Origin: an uncultured Arenicella sp.
GTDB taxonomy: Bacteria > Pseudomonadota > Gammaproteobacteria > Arenicellales > Arenicellaceae
DNA length: 47,042 nt
NCBI GenBank assembly: GCA_937918955.1
Contig: CAKZRZ010000163.1
Coordinates: 1-47,042, forward strand
Direction: 5' to 3'
Shown here in pieces: positions 1-6,798 of the stretch. The notes below the pieces were generated by a model. The model did not search any database. It was not told the DNA's origin and saw only the letters and a list, made by a program, of their open reading frames with translations. The translations under genes and the position numbers were made by a program. The first letter of the stretch is position 1. The number at the start of each line of letters is the position of its first letter.

Positions 1-152
1 CCTGAGCGCTCCATACCTTTACCAACCGCTTTTGCGACCAGTCTGACGATGAAGCGGCCAATGATAAAAATGGCGAGTGCTTTAGCGAAGTTTACTCCGT
101 AAAGTAGGACGTTATCCTTAAGAATGGGTAGGTAGTGTTCAATAGTCTCCAT
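1..152 (-). CDS. mscS: MscS-family mechanosensitive channel, N-terminal part (runs off window)
   Basis: Only the first 50 codons are in the window, read leftward from the ATG at 152-150. The peptide starts METIEHYLPIL and continues into one hydrophobic helix (about residues 19-40) containing FAKALAIFIIGRFIVRLVAKA. This matches the first transmembrane helix of small-conductance mechanosensitive channels, which release solutes during hypo-osmotic shock. A GGAG motif lies 6 bases before the ATG, which supports this start. The pore helix and the beta domain lie outside the window, so the family call rests on TM1 alone. Another MscS-superfamily member with the same short N-terminus is possible. 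Confidence 0.6.
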   Translation of the reverse strand, partial: METIEHYLPILKDNVLLYGVNFAKALAIFIIGRFIVRLVAKAVGKGMERS

Positions 153-415
153 GTGGTCTCCGTGATGAAATGATTAATAGGACTCTACTTGATAGCAGTT
201 TTTATACACTATAAAGGTCCATTAATGATTTTTTACAGGGATAAGTAACACTTTTTAATATTTTCTTAGGAAATTTCTAGTTAACCCTAGCTGTTACGCA
301 ATCTTGTAAACAAAAGGACTATTCCTGCGCAATTTTCTAGCTATTTGGAGCTCTTGGTTCTGTCGGTTGTTATTGTAGTCGCGATCATGGTGGTTAATTC
401 AATTTTTGACCCAGC

Positions 416-964
416 CTAAGTCAGTCTTTTCAATAAGTATAAAATTGGCGCGCTAGGCTTAGGTGATGCCGCAAGGTGGGTTTCAACCTTCCAATCATGC
501 TCGATTGAATTGATATGGTTGAGTATTGCTTTATGTTCTATTTCTCCTACTTCAGTGCCGGGGTAGCACATTAGGGAGATAATGCCTTGCCGGCTCAATA
601 GAGTGCATGCCGATTGAATTGCCACGAGGCTGCTGGCGCTTTCGGTGGTAATGTTCTTGTTGGCGCTTGGAAGGTATCCGAAATTGAACATGACACAACA
701 TACGGGCTCTTTAATGTGCTCGGCTAGATTTTCGTGCCCATCGAGGATAAGGCTTACATTATCAATGTTCAAAGTCTCTAGACGCTTTTTGCTGGATTCG
801 ATCGCACGCTCTTGAATGTCGAAACCGAGCACCTTAGTGAAACCCAAACTCGCCAAAAACGAAGTATCGTTACCATTGCCACAGGTTGCATCGATGGCAA
901 TGCGCTTTTCCTTATCTCGAAAGTGCTCATCGATTAATCGATGAGCTTCATCTGTTAAAGCCAT
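416..964 (-). CDS. mnmM: YtqB/MnmM-like class I SAM-dependent tRNA methyltransferase
   Basis: This 182-residue protein is a single Rossmann methyltransferase domain of the family formerly called rRNA_methylase (YtqB type). Visible motifs are DATCGNGNDT (residues 25-34, SAM-binding loop), LGFDIQERAIE (46-56) and the family motif NFGYLP (94-99), followed by MCYPG. In Gram-positive bacteria the YtqB enzyme (MnmM) methylates 5-aminomethyl-2-thiouridine at tRNA wobble position 34, the step done by the MnmC2 domain in E. coli. The ATG (964-962) lies 10 bp inside the upstream flavoprotein gene, so the two are probably translationally coupled. Family membership is well supported by the motifs; the exact tRNA substrate is inferred from the family. 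Confidence 0.8.
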   Translation of the reverse strand: MALTDEAHRLIDEHFRDKEKRIAIDATCGNGNDTSFLASLGFTKVLGFDIQERAIESSKKRLETLNIDNVSLILDGHENLAEHIKEPVCCVMFNFGYLPSANKNITTESASSLVAIQSACTLLSRQGIISLMCYPGTEVGEIEHKAILNHINSIEHDWKVETHLAASPKPSAPILYLLKRLT

Positions 965-1995
965 TTAGTGAGTTTCTCCGGCAAAGGCCTATCATTGAGC
1001 ATATGTTCGCAGAGTAGCTCTGCGTGATAAGGAATAGTTAAACAGCCTTTGCTGCCAAAACCGTTAAAGCAGTATGCATTTTTTAGCCCACTAATACGGC
1101 CTAAAAATGCGTTTCGATCGGTGGTGGTAGGCCGCACTCCGACTTCGTGTTTGATGATTATGGCCGCTTGAATATATGTGTGTAATTCTAGACTACCAAG
1201 CAGTTTTTGTTTCACTGTGTCAGAAGGGTTAAGGCTCGTATCGTTCCAATCGTAGCTCGAGCCGAGCTTATAAGATTTGTTTTTACCCGGCACTAGCCAG
1301 TTGCCCCAGCTGAGCATTGATTCAGGCGCGTTTTTCGCTTCTACGGTTAGCACTTCACCTTTCGCCAGTTTGAACGGTAAACTTTTTAGCCACGGATTAT
1401 TTGTTGCCTGGTATCCTTCGCAGAAAATTAGTTTGGCTGCTTTAGCACCTCTATATTCGATCTCGTTTTCGCCGAAATTTATTTCTGAATACTCAATCTT
1501 TGCCTGCAAATAAGCATCTTGGTTTTGTAGCCATTTACGGCTTAGGCTTAATAAAGATTTGCTATCAACTAACGACGTTTTTTTGATCGTCGCGCAGCCA
1601 AACTCATTTTGTTTAAACGAGGAGTTCTCTCCGCTGACCTCTAAAAAGCTCTGGTAGTTGAGTTCGTTTAAACGTTCATCAAAGTAGTTGGCTTGTCCTT
1701 GGTTCTTTATCAGTCGGGACTGCTCAATTTCTGAAATGAAAGATTCATCTAAAATACGTTCAGCATATAAATAAAACTGTTTCGCAGATTGGAAATAATC
1801 GACGAAACCCTCAGTTAAATTGAGTCTATGACCTGTAATTGGGTTGATAATCCCCGCGGCTACCTTGCTTGAGCTGCCTTTATGGGCATTATCTATCACC
1901 ATTACTGACAGCCCCCGTTTGATTAGTTCGATAGCGAGTATCGAGCCTGCCAGGCCTTGGCCAATAATTATAAAGTCGCGTTCTGAGGCTGGCAT
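955..1995 (-). CDS. DAO-family FAD-dependent oxidoreductase, possibly the MnmC1-like partner of the methyltransferase
   Basis: This 346-residue protein begins with an FAD-binding Rossmann loop, IIIGQGLAGS (residues 9-18), followed by the acidic end of beta-2 (VMVID). A SSKVAAGIINPITG stretch follows and a C-terminal FAD motif, NGFGSKG, closes the fold as in glycine/D-amino-acid oxidases. In E. coli the DAO domain of MnmC removes the carboxymethyl group of cmnm5U34 to give nm5U34. The overlap with an MnmM-like methyltransferase makes the same role plausible here, carried by a separate polypeptide. Direct sequence evidence supports only a DAO-family oxidase; glycine oxidase or another amine oxidase remains possible. 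The ATG (1995-1993) has no clear Shine-Dalgarno sequence. Confidence 0.75.
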   Translation of the reverse strand: MPASERDFIIIGQGLAGSILAIELIKRGLSVMVIDNAHKGSSSKVAAGIINPITGHRLNLTEGFVDYFQSAKQFYLYAERILDESFISEIEQSRLIKNQGQANYFDERLNELNYQSFLEVSGENSSFKQNEFGCATIKKTSLVDSKSLLSLSRKWLQNQDAYLQAKIEYSEINFGENEIEYRGAKAAKLIFCEGYQATNNPWLKSLPFKLAKGEVLTVEAKNAPESMLSWGNWLVPGKNKSYKLGSSYDWNDTSLNPSDTVKQKLLGSLELHTYIQAAIIIKHEVGVRPTTTDRNAFLGRISGLKNAYCFNGFGSKGCLTIPYHAELLCEHMLNDRPLPEKLTKWL

Positions 1996-2042
1996 GGCAA
2001 TGTTTGGGGTTGGTTGTGGTACTCTTTTTGGTATACAGGATA

Positions 2043-2050
2043 ATTATAAC
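2043..2050. promoter_or_regulatory. Overlapping divergent -10 elements between the DAO gene and lplT-plsC
   Basis: The 81-bp gap between divergent start codons contains TATAAT on the minus strand (2048-2043) and TATAAC on the plus strand (2045-2050). Good -35 hexamers are not visible at the right spacing for either direction. This is a sequence-only promoter guess; the two -10 boxes overlap, so polymerases could compete. Confidence 0.3.
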
Positions 2051-2076
2051 AAAGCAATCCCACTTTTTCGCACACC

Positions 2077-3933
2077 ATGGCAAAGCATTTAATGACACAG
2101 CGGCGTTTTTTGCCGTACTTTTGCACGCAGTTTTTGGGTGCGTTTAACGACAATGTTTATCGATATGCTTTCGCGATTTTAATTACCTATTTTCTTGCTG
2201 CCGAGCATCGTGTTGTTTATTTAAATTTAGCCTTAGTGGCGTTTATATTACCGTTTTTCTTGTTCGGTGCTATTACTGGCCAGCTCGCAGATAAGTATGA
2301 AAAAGCGTGGTTGATTCAACAAATTAAATTGGCCGAAATAGTTATCATGCTATGCGGCTGCGTTGCTCTGTACTTTCAAAATGTGCCAGGCATGCTCGCC
2401 ATATTGTTTGCATTAGGATCGCAATCGGCTTTTTTTGGCCCGATTAAATACAGCATATTGCCGCAACACGTTAAGTCTAATGAGATCCTCAGTGCGAATG
2501 GCTATGTTGAGGCTGGGACGTTTATCGCGATTCTATTGGGCCAAGTTCTTGGTGTTGCGCTGAGTGAGGAACAATCGTATTTACCTTACTTGATGGCCGC
2601 ATTGGTTGGTTTCGCGGTATTGGGTTGGTTTACTGCGAGAATGATTCCCGACGCTCCCGCAGCTTCGCCTGATTTGCAAATGTCCTTCAATATTTTCACC
2701 AAGACAGCTGAAATTGTTAGGATGGCTCGCGAAGATCATGGCGTGTTCCAATCAATTCTTGCCAATTCGTGGTTTTGGTTTATTGGTGCCTTGGTGCTGA
2801 CCTTGTTCCCTGATTTTGCAGTTAAAGTGCTCAATGGGTCACCAAAGGCTGCGATCCTTCTGCTAACCACTTTTACTGTTGGTATTGCTCTTGGGTCGCT
2901 CGCGTGTTCAAAGCTCTCGTCAGGTCGAGTCGAACTGGGTTTAGTGCCGATTGGCGCCTTAGGCATAAGTTTGTTTACATGGAATTTAGGCTCAGCAGTT
3001 ATTCCGCCTAGTGACGAAATTAGAGATGTCGCCCAAGTCTTGGCGACGCCGGGAGTGATGGGGGCTTTGGTTAGCTTATTTATGATCACTTTTTTTGCCG
3101 GTCTTTTTATTGTGCCGCTTTACACTTACATGCAGACCAATAGCAATGAATCTAAGCGTTCGAGAATTATCGCGGTTAACAATATTATTAATTCTCTATT
3201 TATGGTTTTCGCAGGCATCTTGGGAATTGTGCTCGATAAACTAGGTTTTAGTGTTATGGAGATTTTTAAAATCCTAGCGATACTTAACTTACTTGCCGCA
3301 CTTTATATATTGTCGAAAATTCCTGAATATTTTTTACGCTTATTAAGTTGGTTGTTAGCGCACTGCGTCTACCGAATTAGAAAAGAAGACTTAGACAAAA
3401 TACCTGAAACCGGACCCGCGCTACTGGTGTGTAATCATGTGAGCTTCTTCGACCCGCCGATTCTACTAGGCATTCTGCCAAGGCCCGCACGTTTTGTGAT
3501 GTGGTATGGTTTTTATGAACTGCCAGTTGTTGGCAACCTATTTAGATGGCTTAAATCGATCCCGATTAGCAATCGACGTGAACGCCCTGAATTAGTGTCT
3601 CAAGCTTTTGATACGATCGCCGAAGAACTCGAGGCGGGGCGCTTAGTCGTGGTTTTCCCTGAGGGGGCCATCACTCGCGATGGTGAGATAAGTAAGTTCC
3701 AACCTGGCATTGATGAGATCGTTAAGCGAACTCCTGTGCCTGTTGTACCTCTGGCACTAAGAGGCCTTTGGGGTACCTGGGCCAGCCGAAAAAAAGGGCG
3801 CGCGCTTAAAGGCTTTCCAATCAGTTTTATGAAAAAGCTGACGGTGGTCGCGGGCGATCCGTTAACACCTGAAGAGGCTACCCGATTAACTATGCACGAT
3901 AAGGTTTCGGCGCTCAGAGGTGAAGAAAAGTAA
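2077..3933 (+). CDS. Fused lysophospholipid transporter (LplT-like MFS) and 1-acylglycerol-3-phosphate acyltransferase (PlsC-like)
   Basis: This 618-residue protein has two parts. Residues 1 to about 410 form an MFS domain with about 12 helices, starting RRFLPYFCTQFLGAFNDNVYR, which is typical of LplT lysophospholipid flippases. Residues about 425-618 form a PlsC-type acyltransferase with the catalytic HX4D motif at H454/D459 (NHVSFFDPP) and the FPEG motif at 527-530. In E. coli LplT brings lysophosphatidylethanolamine in and the separate Aas protein re-acylates it. Here transport and acylation are fused, but the AMP-ligase domain of Aas is absent, so acyl-ACP must come from elsewhere. Its stop overlaps the next start (TAATG), indicating coupling with tag. 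Confidence 0.88.
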   Translation: MAKHLMTQRRFLPYFCTQFLGAFNDNVYRYAFAILITYFLAAEHRVVYLNLALVAFILPFFLFGAITGQLADKYEKAWLIQQIKLAEIVIMLCGCVALYFQNVPGMLAILFALGSQSAFFGPIKYSILPQHVKSNEILSANGYVEAGTFIAILLGQVLGVALSEEQSYLPYLMAALVGFAVLGWFTARMIPDAPAASPDLQMSFNIFTKTAEIVRMAREDHGVFQSILANSWFWFIGALVLTLFPDFAVKVLNGSPKAAILLLTTFTVGIALGSLACSKLSSGRVELGLVPIGALGISLFTWNLGSAVIPPSDEIRDVAQVLATPGVMGALVSLFMITFFAGLFIVPLYTYMQTNSNESKRSRIIAVNNIINSLFMVFAGILGIVLDKLGFSVMEIFKILAILNLLAALYILSKIPEYFLRLLSWLLAHCVYRIRKEDLDKIPETGPALLVCNHVSFFDPPILLGILPRPARFVMWYGFYELPVVGNLFRWLKSIPISNRRERPELVSQAFDTIAEELEAGRLVVVFPEGAITRDGEISKFQPGIDEIVKRTPVPVVPLALRGLWGTWASRKKGRALKGFPISFMKKLTVVAGDPLTPEEATRLTMHDKVSALRGEEK

Positions 3934-4514
3934 TGAGTGATATTATCCGTTGTCAATGGTGCTCTAACGACGAATTGTACCAGCAGTATCATGACCAAGA
4001 GTGGGGCGTGCCGGTTTATGATGACCGCGAGCTATTTGAAATGCTTAACCTTGAAGGCGCACAAGCGGGTTTGAGTTGGATCACAGTATTAAAGAAACGA
4101 GCCCATTACCGTAAGGCATTTGATGGTTTCGATCCAAAGAAAATTGCCAAGTACGATCAAGCAAAGCGCGAAGAGCTCTTGGCAGATCCAGGCATTATTC
4201 GCAATAAGCTTAAAGTCAATGCGTTCATCGTCAACGCTCAGCTTTATCTTGATATGCAGGCTGATAAGGACAGCCCGAATTTTTCTGAGTATCTATGGTC
4301 GTTTGTTGATGGCGCGCCAATAGTTAATGCGCGTAAAACACTTGCTGATGTTCCTGCGACAACAGCCCAGTCAGATGCGATGAGTAAATCGCTTAAAAAG
4401 AAAGGATTTAAGTTTGTAGGCAGCACCATTTGTTACGCGTTTATGCAGGCCACGGGCATGGTCAATGACCATACAATTGACTGTGCATACTACTCAGGGC
4501 CTGCTAAGCCGTGA
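3933..4514 (+). CDS. tag: DNA-3-methyladenine glycosylase I
   Basis: This 193-residue protein has the normal length and the full motif set of Tag, the constitutive glycosylase that removes 3-methyladenine from alkylated DNA in base-excision repair. Visible landmarks are RCQWC at the N-terminus, YHDQEWGVP, LEGAQAGLSWITVLKKR, GFKFVGSTICYAFMQA and VNDHTIDC. The four residues expected to hold the structural zinc are present with the E. coli spacing: C7, H20, H180 and C184. The start overlaps the stop of the transporter-acyltransferase gene by one base, so it is probably co-transcribed. No oddity is seen. Confidence 0.97.
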   Translation: MSDIIRCQWCSNDELYQQYHDQEWGVPVYDDRELFEMLNLEGAQAGLSWITVLKKRAHYRKAFDGFDPKKIAKYDQAKREELLADPGIIRNKLKVNAFIVNAQLYLDMQADKDSPNFSEYLWSFVDGAPIVNARKTLADVPATTAQSDAMSKSLKKKGFKFVGSTICYAFMQATGMVNDHTIDCAYYSGPAKP

Positions 4515-4527
4515 TATTGCCCTTAAA

Positions 4528-4549
4528 CTTGAGATTATTCGTTCTCAAG
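4528..4549 (+). terminator. Hairpin after tag (weak terminator)
   Basis: CTTGAGA (4528-4534) and TCTCAAG (4543-4549) form a perfect 7-bp stem with an 8-nt loop just after the tag stop. There is no T-tract, so it may be an mRNA 3'-end hairpin rather than a full intrinsic terminator. Confidence 0.35.
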
Positions 4550-4551
4550 GC

Positions 4552-4581
4552 TTAGTCTGAGTCGTCGAATGTGGATATAAT
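4552..4581 (+). promoter_or_regulatory. Possible sigma-70 promoter for the GtrA-like gene
   Basis: A perfect TATAAT lies at 4576-4581, about 31 bases before the ATG at 4613. The -35 region (TTAGTC, 4552-4557) is poor. The box overlaps an in-frame GTG at 4571, which argues that translation starts at the ATG rather than the GTG. Confidence 0.35.
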
Positions 4582-4612
4582 CCGCGTCGATATTTCACAG
4601 AGTCCATACCCC

Positions 4613-5023
4613 ATGTACTTCGACTTCTTGATCAAATTTTTGCGATACGGCGGCGGCAGCGTAATAGCGCTCGGCGTTGATGTCGGCATGCTGCTGTTGG
4701 TAGCGTATGCTACTCCTGCGCCCTACTTAGTTGCTGCGGCTACGGGTTTCGTTTTTGGCTGTTTTGCGAAGTATGCGGTGTCTACATACTTTGTCTATGA
4801 AGATAACCGAGATGACGATAAAACGTTGAGTATTGTCTGGTTTATCGCGATCGCGCTTTGCGGCTTAGCACTGAATCACTTGATTATCTATTTCGGCGTG
4901 GAGCATTTTGGGCTCAACTTATTCTTCTCAAAAGTGATCTCAGCAGGTTGCGTGTTCGTTATGAACTTTTTCTTAATCGGCATGATCGTGTTTAAAGACC
5001 CGATCATACCTAAGCGCGATTAA
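4613..5023 (+). CDS. GtrA-like family membrane protein
   Basis: From the ATG at 4613 the protein has 136 residues and four hydrophobic helices. It opens with FLIKFLRYGGGSVIALGVD, the usual N-terminus of the GtrA/DPMS-like family, and contains the F.KYAVSTYFVY segment between helices 2 and 3. GtrA-like proteins are thought to help move undecaprenyl-linked sugars across the inner membrane or to partner with glycosyltransferases. An in-frame GTG at 4571 would add 14 residues, but it sits inside a TATAAT box, so the ATG is preferred. No glycosyltransferase is adjacent; YfhO-like and flippase-like genes lie 10-16 kb downstream. Substrate unknown. Confidence 0.85.
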   Translation: MYFDFLIKFLRYGGGSVIALGVDVGMLLLVAYATPAPYLVAAATGFVFGCFAKYAVSTYFVYEDNRDDDKTLSIVWFIAIALCGLALNHLIIYFGVEHFGLNLFFSKVISAGCVFVMNFFLIGMIVFKDPIIPKRD

Positions 5024-5036
5024 CTTTCGTCAACTG

Positions 5037-5660
5037 CTAAAGCCAGCCATTTTCACGCGCGATTCTTGACGCTTCTATTCGGTTGTTTGCCCCAAGTTTT
5101 TGCGTTGCCTCGGCCAAATAGTTTCTTACTGTACCTGCCGATAAATGAAGTGCATCGGCTCTTTCTTTATTGGTTCTGCCTTTTTCAGCGAGTCGCAAAA
5201 TATCGCGTTCGCGATCACTCAGTGGGTCTGGTGATGCCCACGCTGATTCCGCTAGGCCTTGTTCTATTACTAACTGACCTTTGGCTACCTTGCGCAATGA
5301 TTCTGCTAGTGATTCGCTAGGGGCGTCTTTTAAAACATAGCCCATAACTCCAGCCGAACGAGCGCGTTCTAAATAGCCTGGTCGGGCAAAGGTGGTGACG
5401 ATCATCACTTTAGTTTTTGATTCAGATTGTTTTAGTTGCATCGCCACGTCTATACCAGAAGCGTTCGGCATTTCGATGTCGGTGAGCAATATGTCTGGCT
5501 CGTGTTGTTTGACTAAATCAATTGCTTCAAGACCATCGCTTGCTTGGCCCAATACCTCAGTATCGTTCTCTATAGATAATAAAGTGGCAATAGCACCTCG
5601 CAAGAGCGACTGATCTTCAGCGATCACAATTCTAATCATCTTGCTTGTTTCAGTTGTCAT
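5037..5660 (-). CDS. NarL/DesR-type response regulator
   Basis: This 207-residue protein has an N-terminal receiver domain and a C-terminal LuxR-type helix-turn-helix. Receiver residues are intact: acidic pocket E15/D16, phospho-acceptor D61 (LLTDIEMP), T89 and K111 (VLKDAP). The HTH covers about 145-200 (LSDRERDILRLAEKGRTNKE, then LHLSAGTVRNYLAEATQKLG). It is the last gene of the ABC transporter/amidohydrolase/kinase operon, 23 bp after the kinase, so it should be the kinase's partner. Regulators of this type often control a linked transporter operon; the palindrome at 10413-10428 is a candidate binding site. A second ATG at codon 8 is an alternative start. Confidence 0.93.
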   Translation of the reverse strand: MTTETSKMIRIVIAEDQSLLRGAIATLLSIENDTEVLGQASDGLEAIDLVKQHEPDILLTDIEMPNASGIDVAMQLKQSESKTKVMIVTTFARPGYLERARSAGVMGYVLKDAPSESLAESLRKVAKGQLVIEQGLAESAWASPDPLSDRERDILRLAEKGRTNKERADALHLSAGTVRNYLAEATQKLGANNRIEASRIARENGWL

Positions 5661-5683
5661 GAATAATCTCGGTATTGTTTGCG

Positions 5684-6508
5684 CTAGTCGACAATAAGCG
5701 TAGCAGGGAGGTGGATCGAAATGCTGAAACCTGTTTGCTTTTCGAAGGTGGTGCGGCCGACCTCAGTCTCGCCGCCGAGTTGACTCACGCGTTTGCGTAA
5801 GCCGCGTAAGCCTGAGCCCTCAACAATAATATGCGGTTGGCCGTTGTCGAATATTAAGACACTGATTGCATTATTTTTATCATCGCGATCTAGTTTTAAA
5901 GTGACTTGGTCTGCGTTGGAATGACGCGCAATATTTGTCACCGCCTCGCGAAATGCTAAGCCGACAACTCGATCTGCTTGGCTATTGAATGTGGGAAGCT
6001 TGCCTGTCATCGAAAAACGAATATTAGCTGATCCAAGTATAGATCTTGCTCGCTTTAACTCTGCTACCAAGCTTGTTGTATTCATTCCGGCCACCGCATC
6101 TCGCACATCTTTAAGGGCTACTTGCGCGGCTTTTCTAATCTCAACGATTTCTTGTTTAGCCTGCGCTGGCTCACGTTCGAACAGCTTTTCAGTAACCTCA
6201 GATTTGAGTGCTACCATGGTTAGGGTTTGGCCCAATAGGTCATGTAAATCTTGCGCTATTCGTTCACGCTCTGATTCAGTTGCGAGCTGTCTTTTAAGCT
6301 CTTGCTCTCGTAGCATCTGATCGGTTTGTGATAAGCGCCTAGACGTAGCGAATGAGCCAATTGCTGTCATGGTGCCGATAAAAATTGGGAAACCCCAATC
6401 CCACCATTCCTGCTGAGTAAGCCATGCGAAGAGCCCAAACAAAAATACCAAGGTGACTATCGTGATCTTTGCATGTCGCTCATTGGCAATGAAACCGGCT
6501 AACGCCAT
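5684..6508 (-). CDS. DesK-type sensor histidine kinase, C-terminal part after a frameshift
   Basis: This reading frame carries the last membrane helix or helices (about 14-31 and 40-55), a HisKA_3 dimerisation domain with phospho-acceptor H89 in the motif RIAQDLHDLLGQTLT, and an HATPase domain (FREAVTNIARHSNA, FDNGQ, GSGLRGLRKRV). Kinases of this class are about 350-380 residues with four to six N-terminal helices. The missing N-terminal helices are encoded just upstream in another frame (6499-6798). Read back past its ATG, this frame continues as IFGSHGVFFIYA, exactly what the family has there. The gene is therefore split by a one-base change near 6539-6543. All catalytic motifs are present, so the fragment might still dimerise, but sensing is probably lost unless both frames are joined. 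Confidence 0.8.
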   Translation of the reverse strand: MALAGFIANERHAKITIVTLVFLFGLFAWLTQQEWWDWGFPIFIGTMTAIGSFATSRRLSQTDQMLREQELKRQLATESERERIAQDLHDLLGQTLTMVALKSEVTEKLFEREPAQAKQEIVEIRKAAQVALKDVRDAVAGMNTTSLVAELKRARSILGSANIRFSMTGKLPTFNSQADRVVGLAFREAVTNIARHSNADQVTLKLDRDDKNNAISVLIFDNGQPHIIVEGSGLRGLRKRVSQLGGETEVGRTTFEKQTGFSISIHLPATLIVD

Positions 6509-6798
6509 GGCGTATATAAAAAATACGCCGTGTGAGCCAAAAATGGCGAGACGGCAAAACTAATCAGCAATAAGCCTGCTATATGTATCAGGCGAAGCAA
6601 GCCTGTTTGAGTTGCGCCCTTAAGGTAAATCGGCAGGAATACAGCGATCGCTACGACTGCTGCAATAACGTCATTAGTTGTTGGCGATCGAAATATCCAT
6701 GGAAAGAAGTAAAACAGCAGATATATCAGATAAAAATTTGGGTTCTCGCCCAATTGCATCGCTTTTGGCGTTGGTGTTTTGTTTTCGAGAGGTTTCAT
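6499..6798 (-). CDS. N-terminal membrane segment of the frameshifted DesK-type kinase
   Basis: These 99 residues begin a DesK-type kinase: a polar lead, then NPNFYLIYLLFYFFPWIF, a typical first helix of the family, and two more helices to about residue 90. After SFAVSPF the frame runs into a short tail and a stop at 6499, overlapping the start of the kinase part. Its ATG overlaps the TGA of the amidohydrolase (ATGA, 6795-6798), so it is translationally coupled to that gene. It is best read as the 5' half of one gene spanning 5684-6798, broken by a base loss in a T-run of the coding strand. Confidence 0.7.
   Translation of the reverse strand: MKPLENKTPTPKAMQLGENPNFYLIYLLFYFFPWIFRSPTTNDVIAAVVAIAVFLPIYLKGATQTGLLRLIHIAGLLLISFAVSPFLAHTAYFLYTPWR
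6539..6543 (-). other. Frameshift site in the histidine kinase (run of 5 A on + strand)
   Basis: On the coding strand the sequence is CCATTTTTGGC. With five T the upstream frame reads P-F-L-A and soon stops; with six T it would read P-F-F-G-S-H-G-V-F-F-I-Y-A and run straight into the kinase frame. A single base missing from this homopolymer therefore explains the split gene. Real mutation, phase variation and assembly error cannot be told apart from one sequence. Confidence 0.7.

Noticed and set aside
6531-6550. Programmed -1 frameshift joining the two kinase halves
   Set aside because: The zero-frame context is CCA TTT TTG, not an X-XXY-YYZ slippery heptamer with matching codons, and no downstream pseudoknot or upstream Shine-Dalgarno-like stimulator is evident. 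A base loss is simpler.
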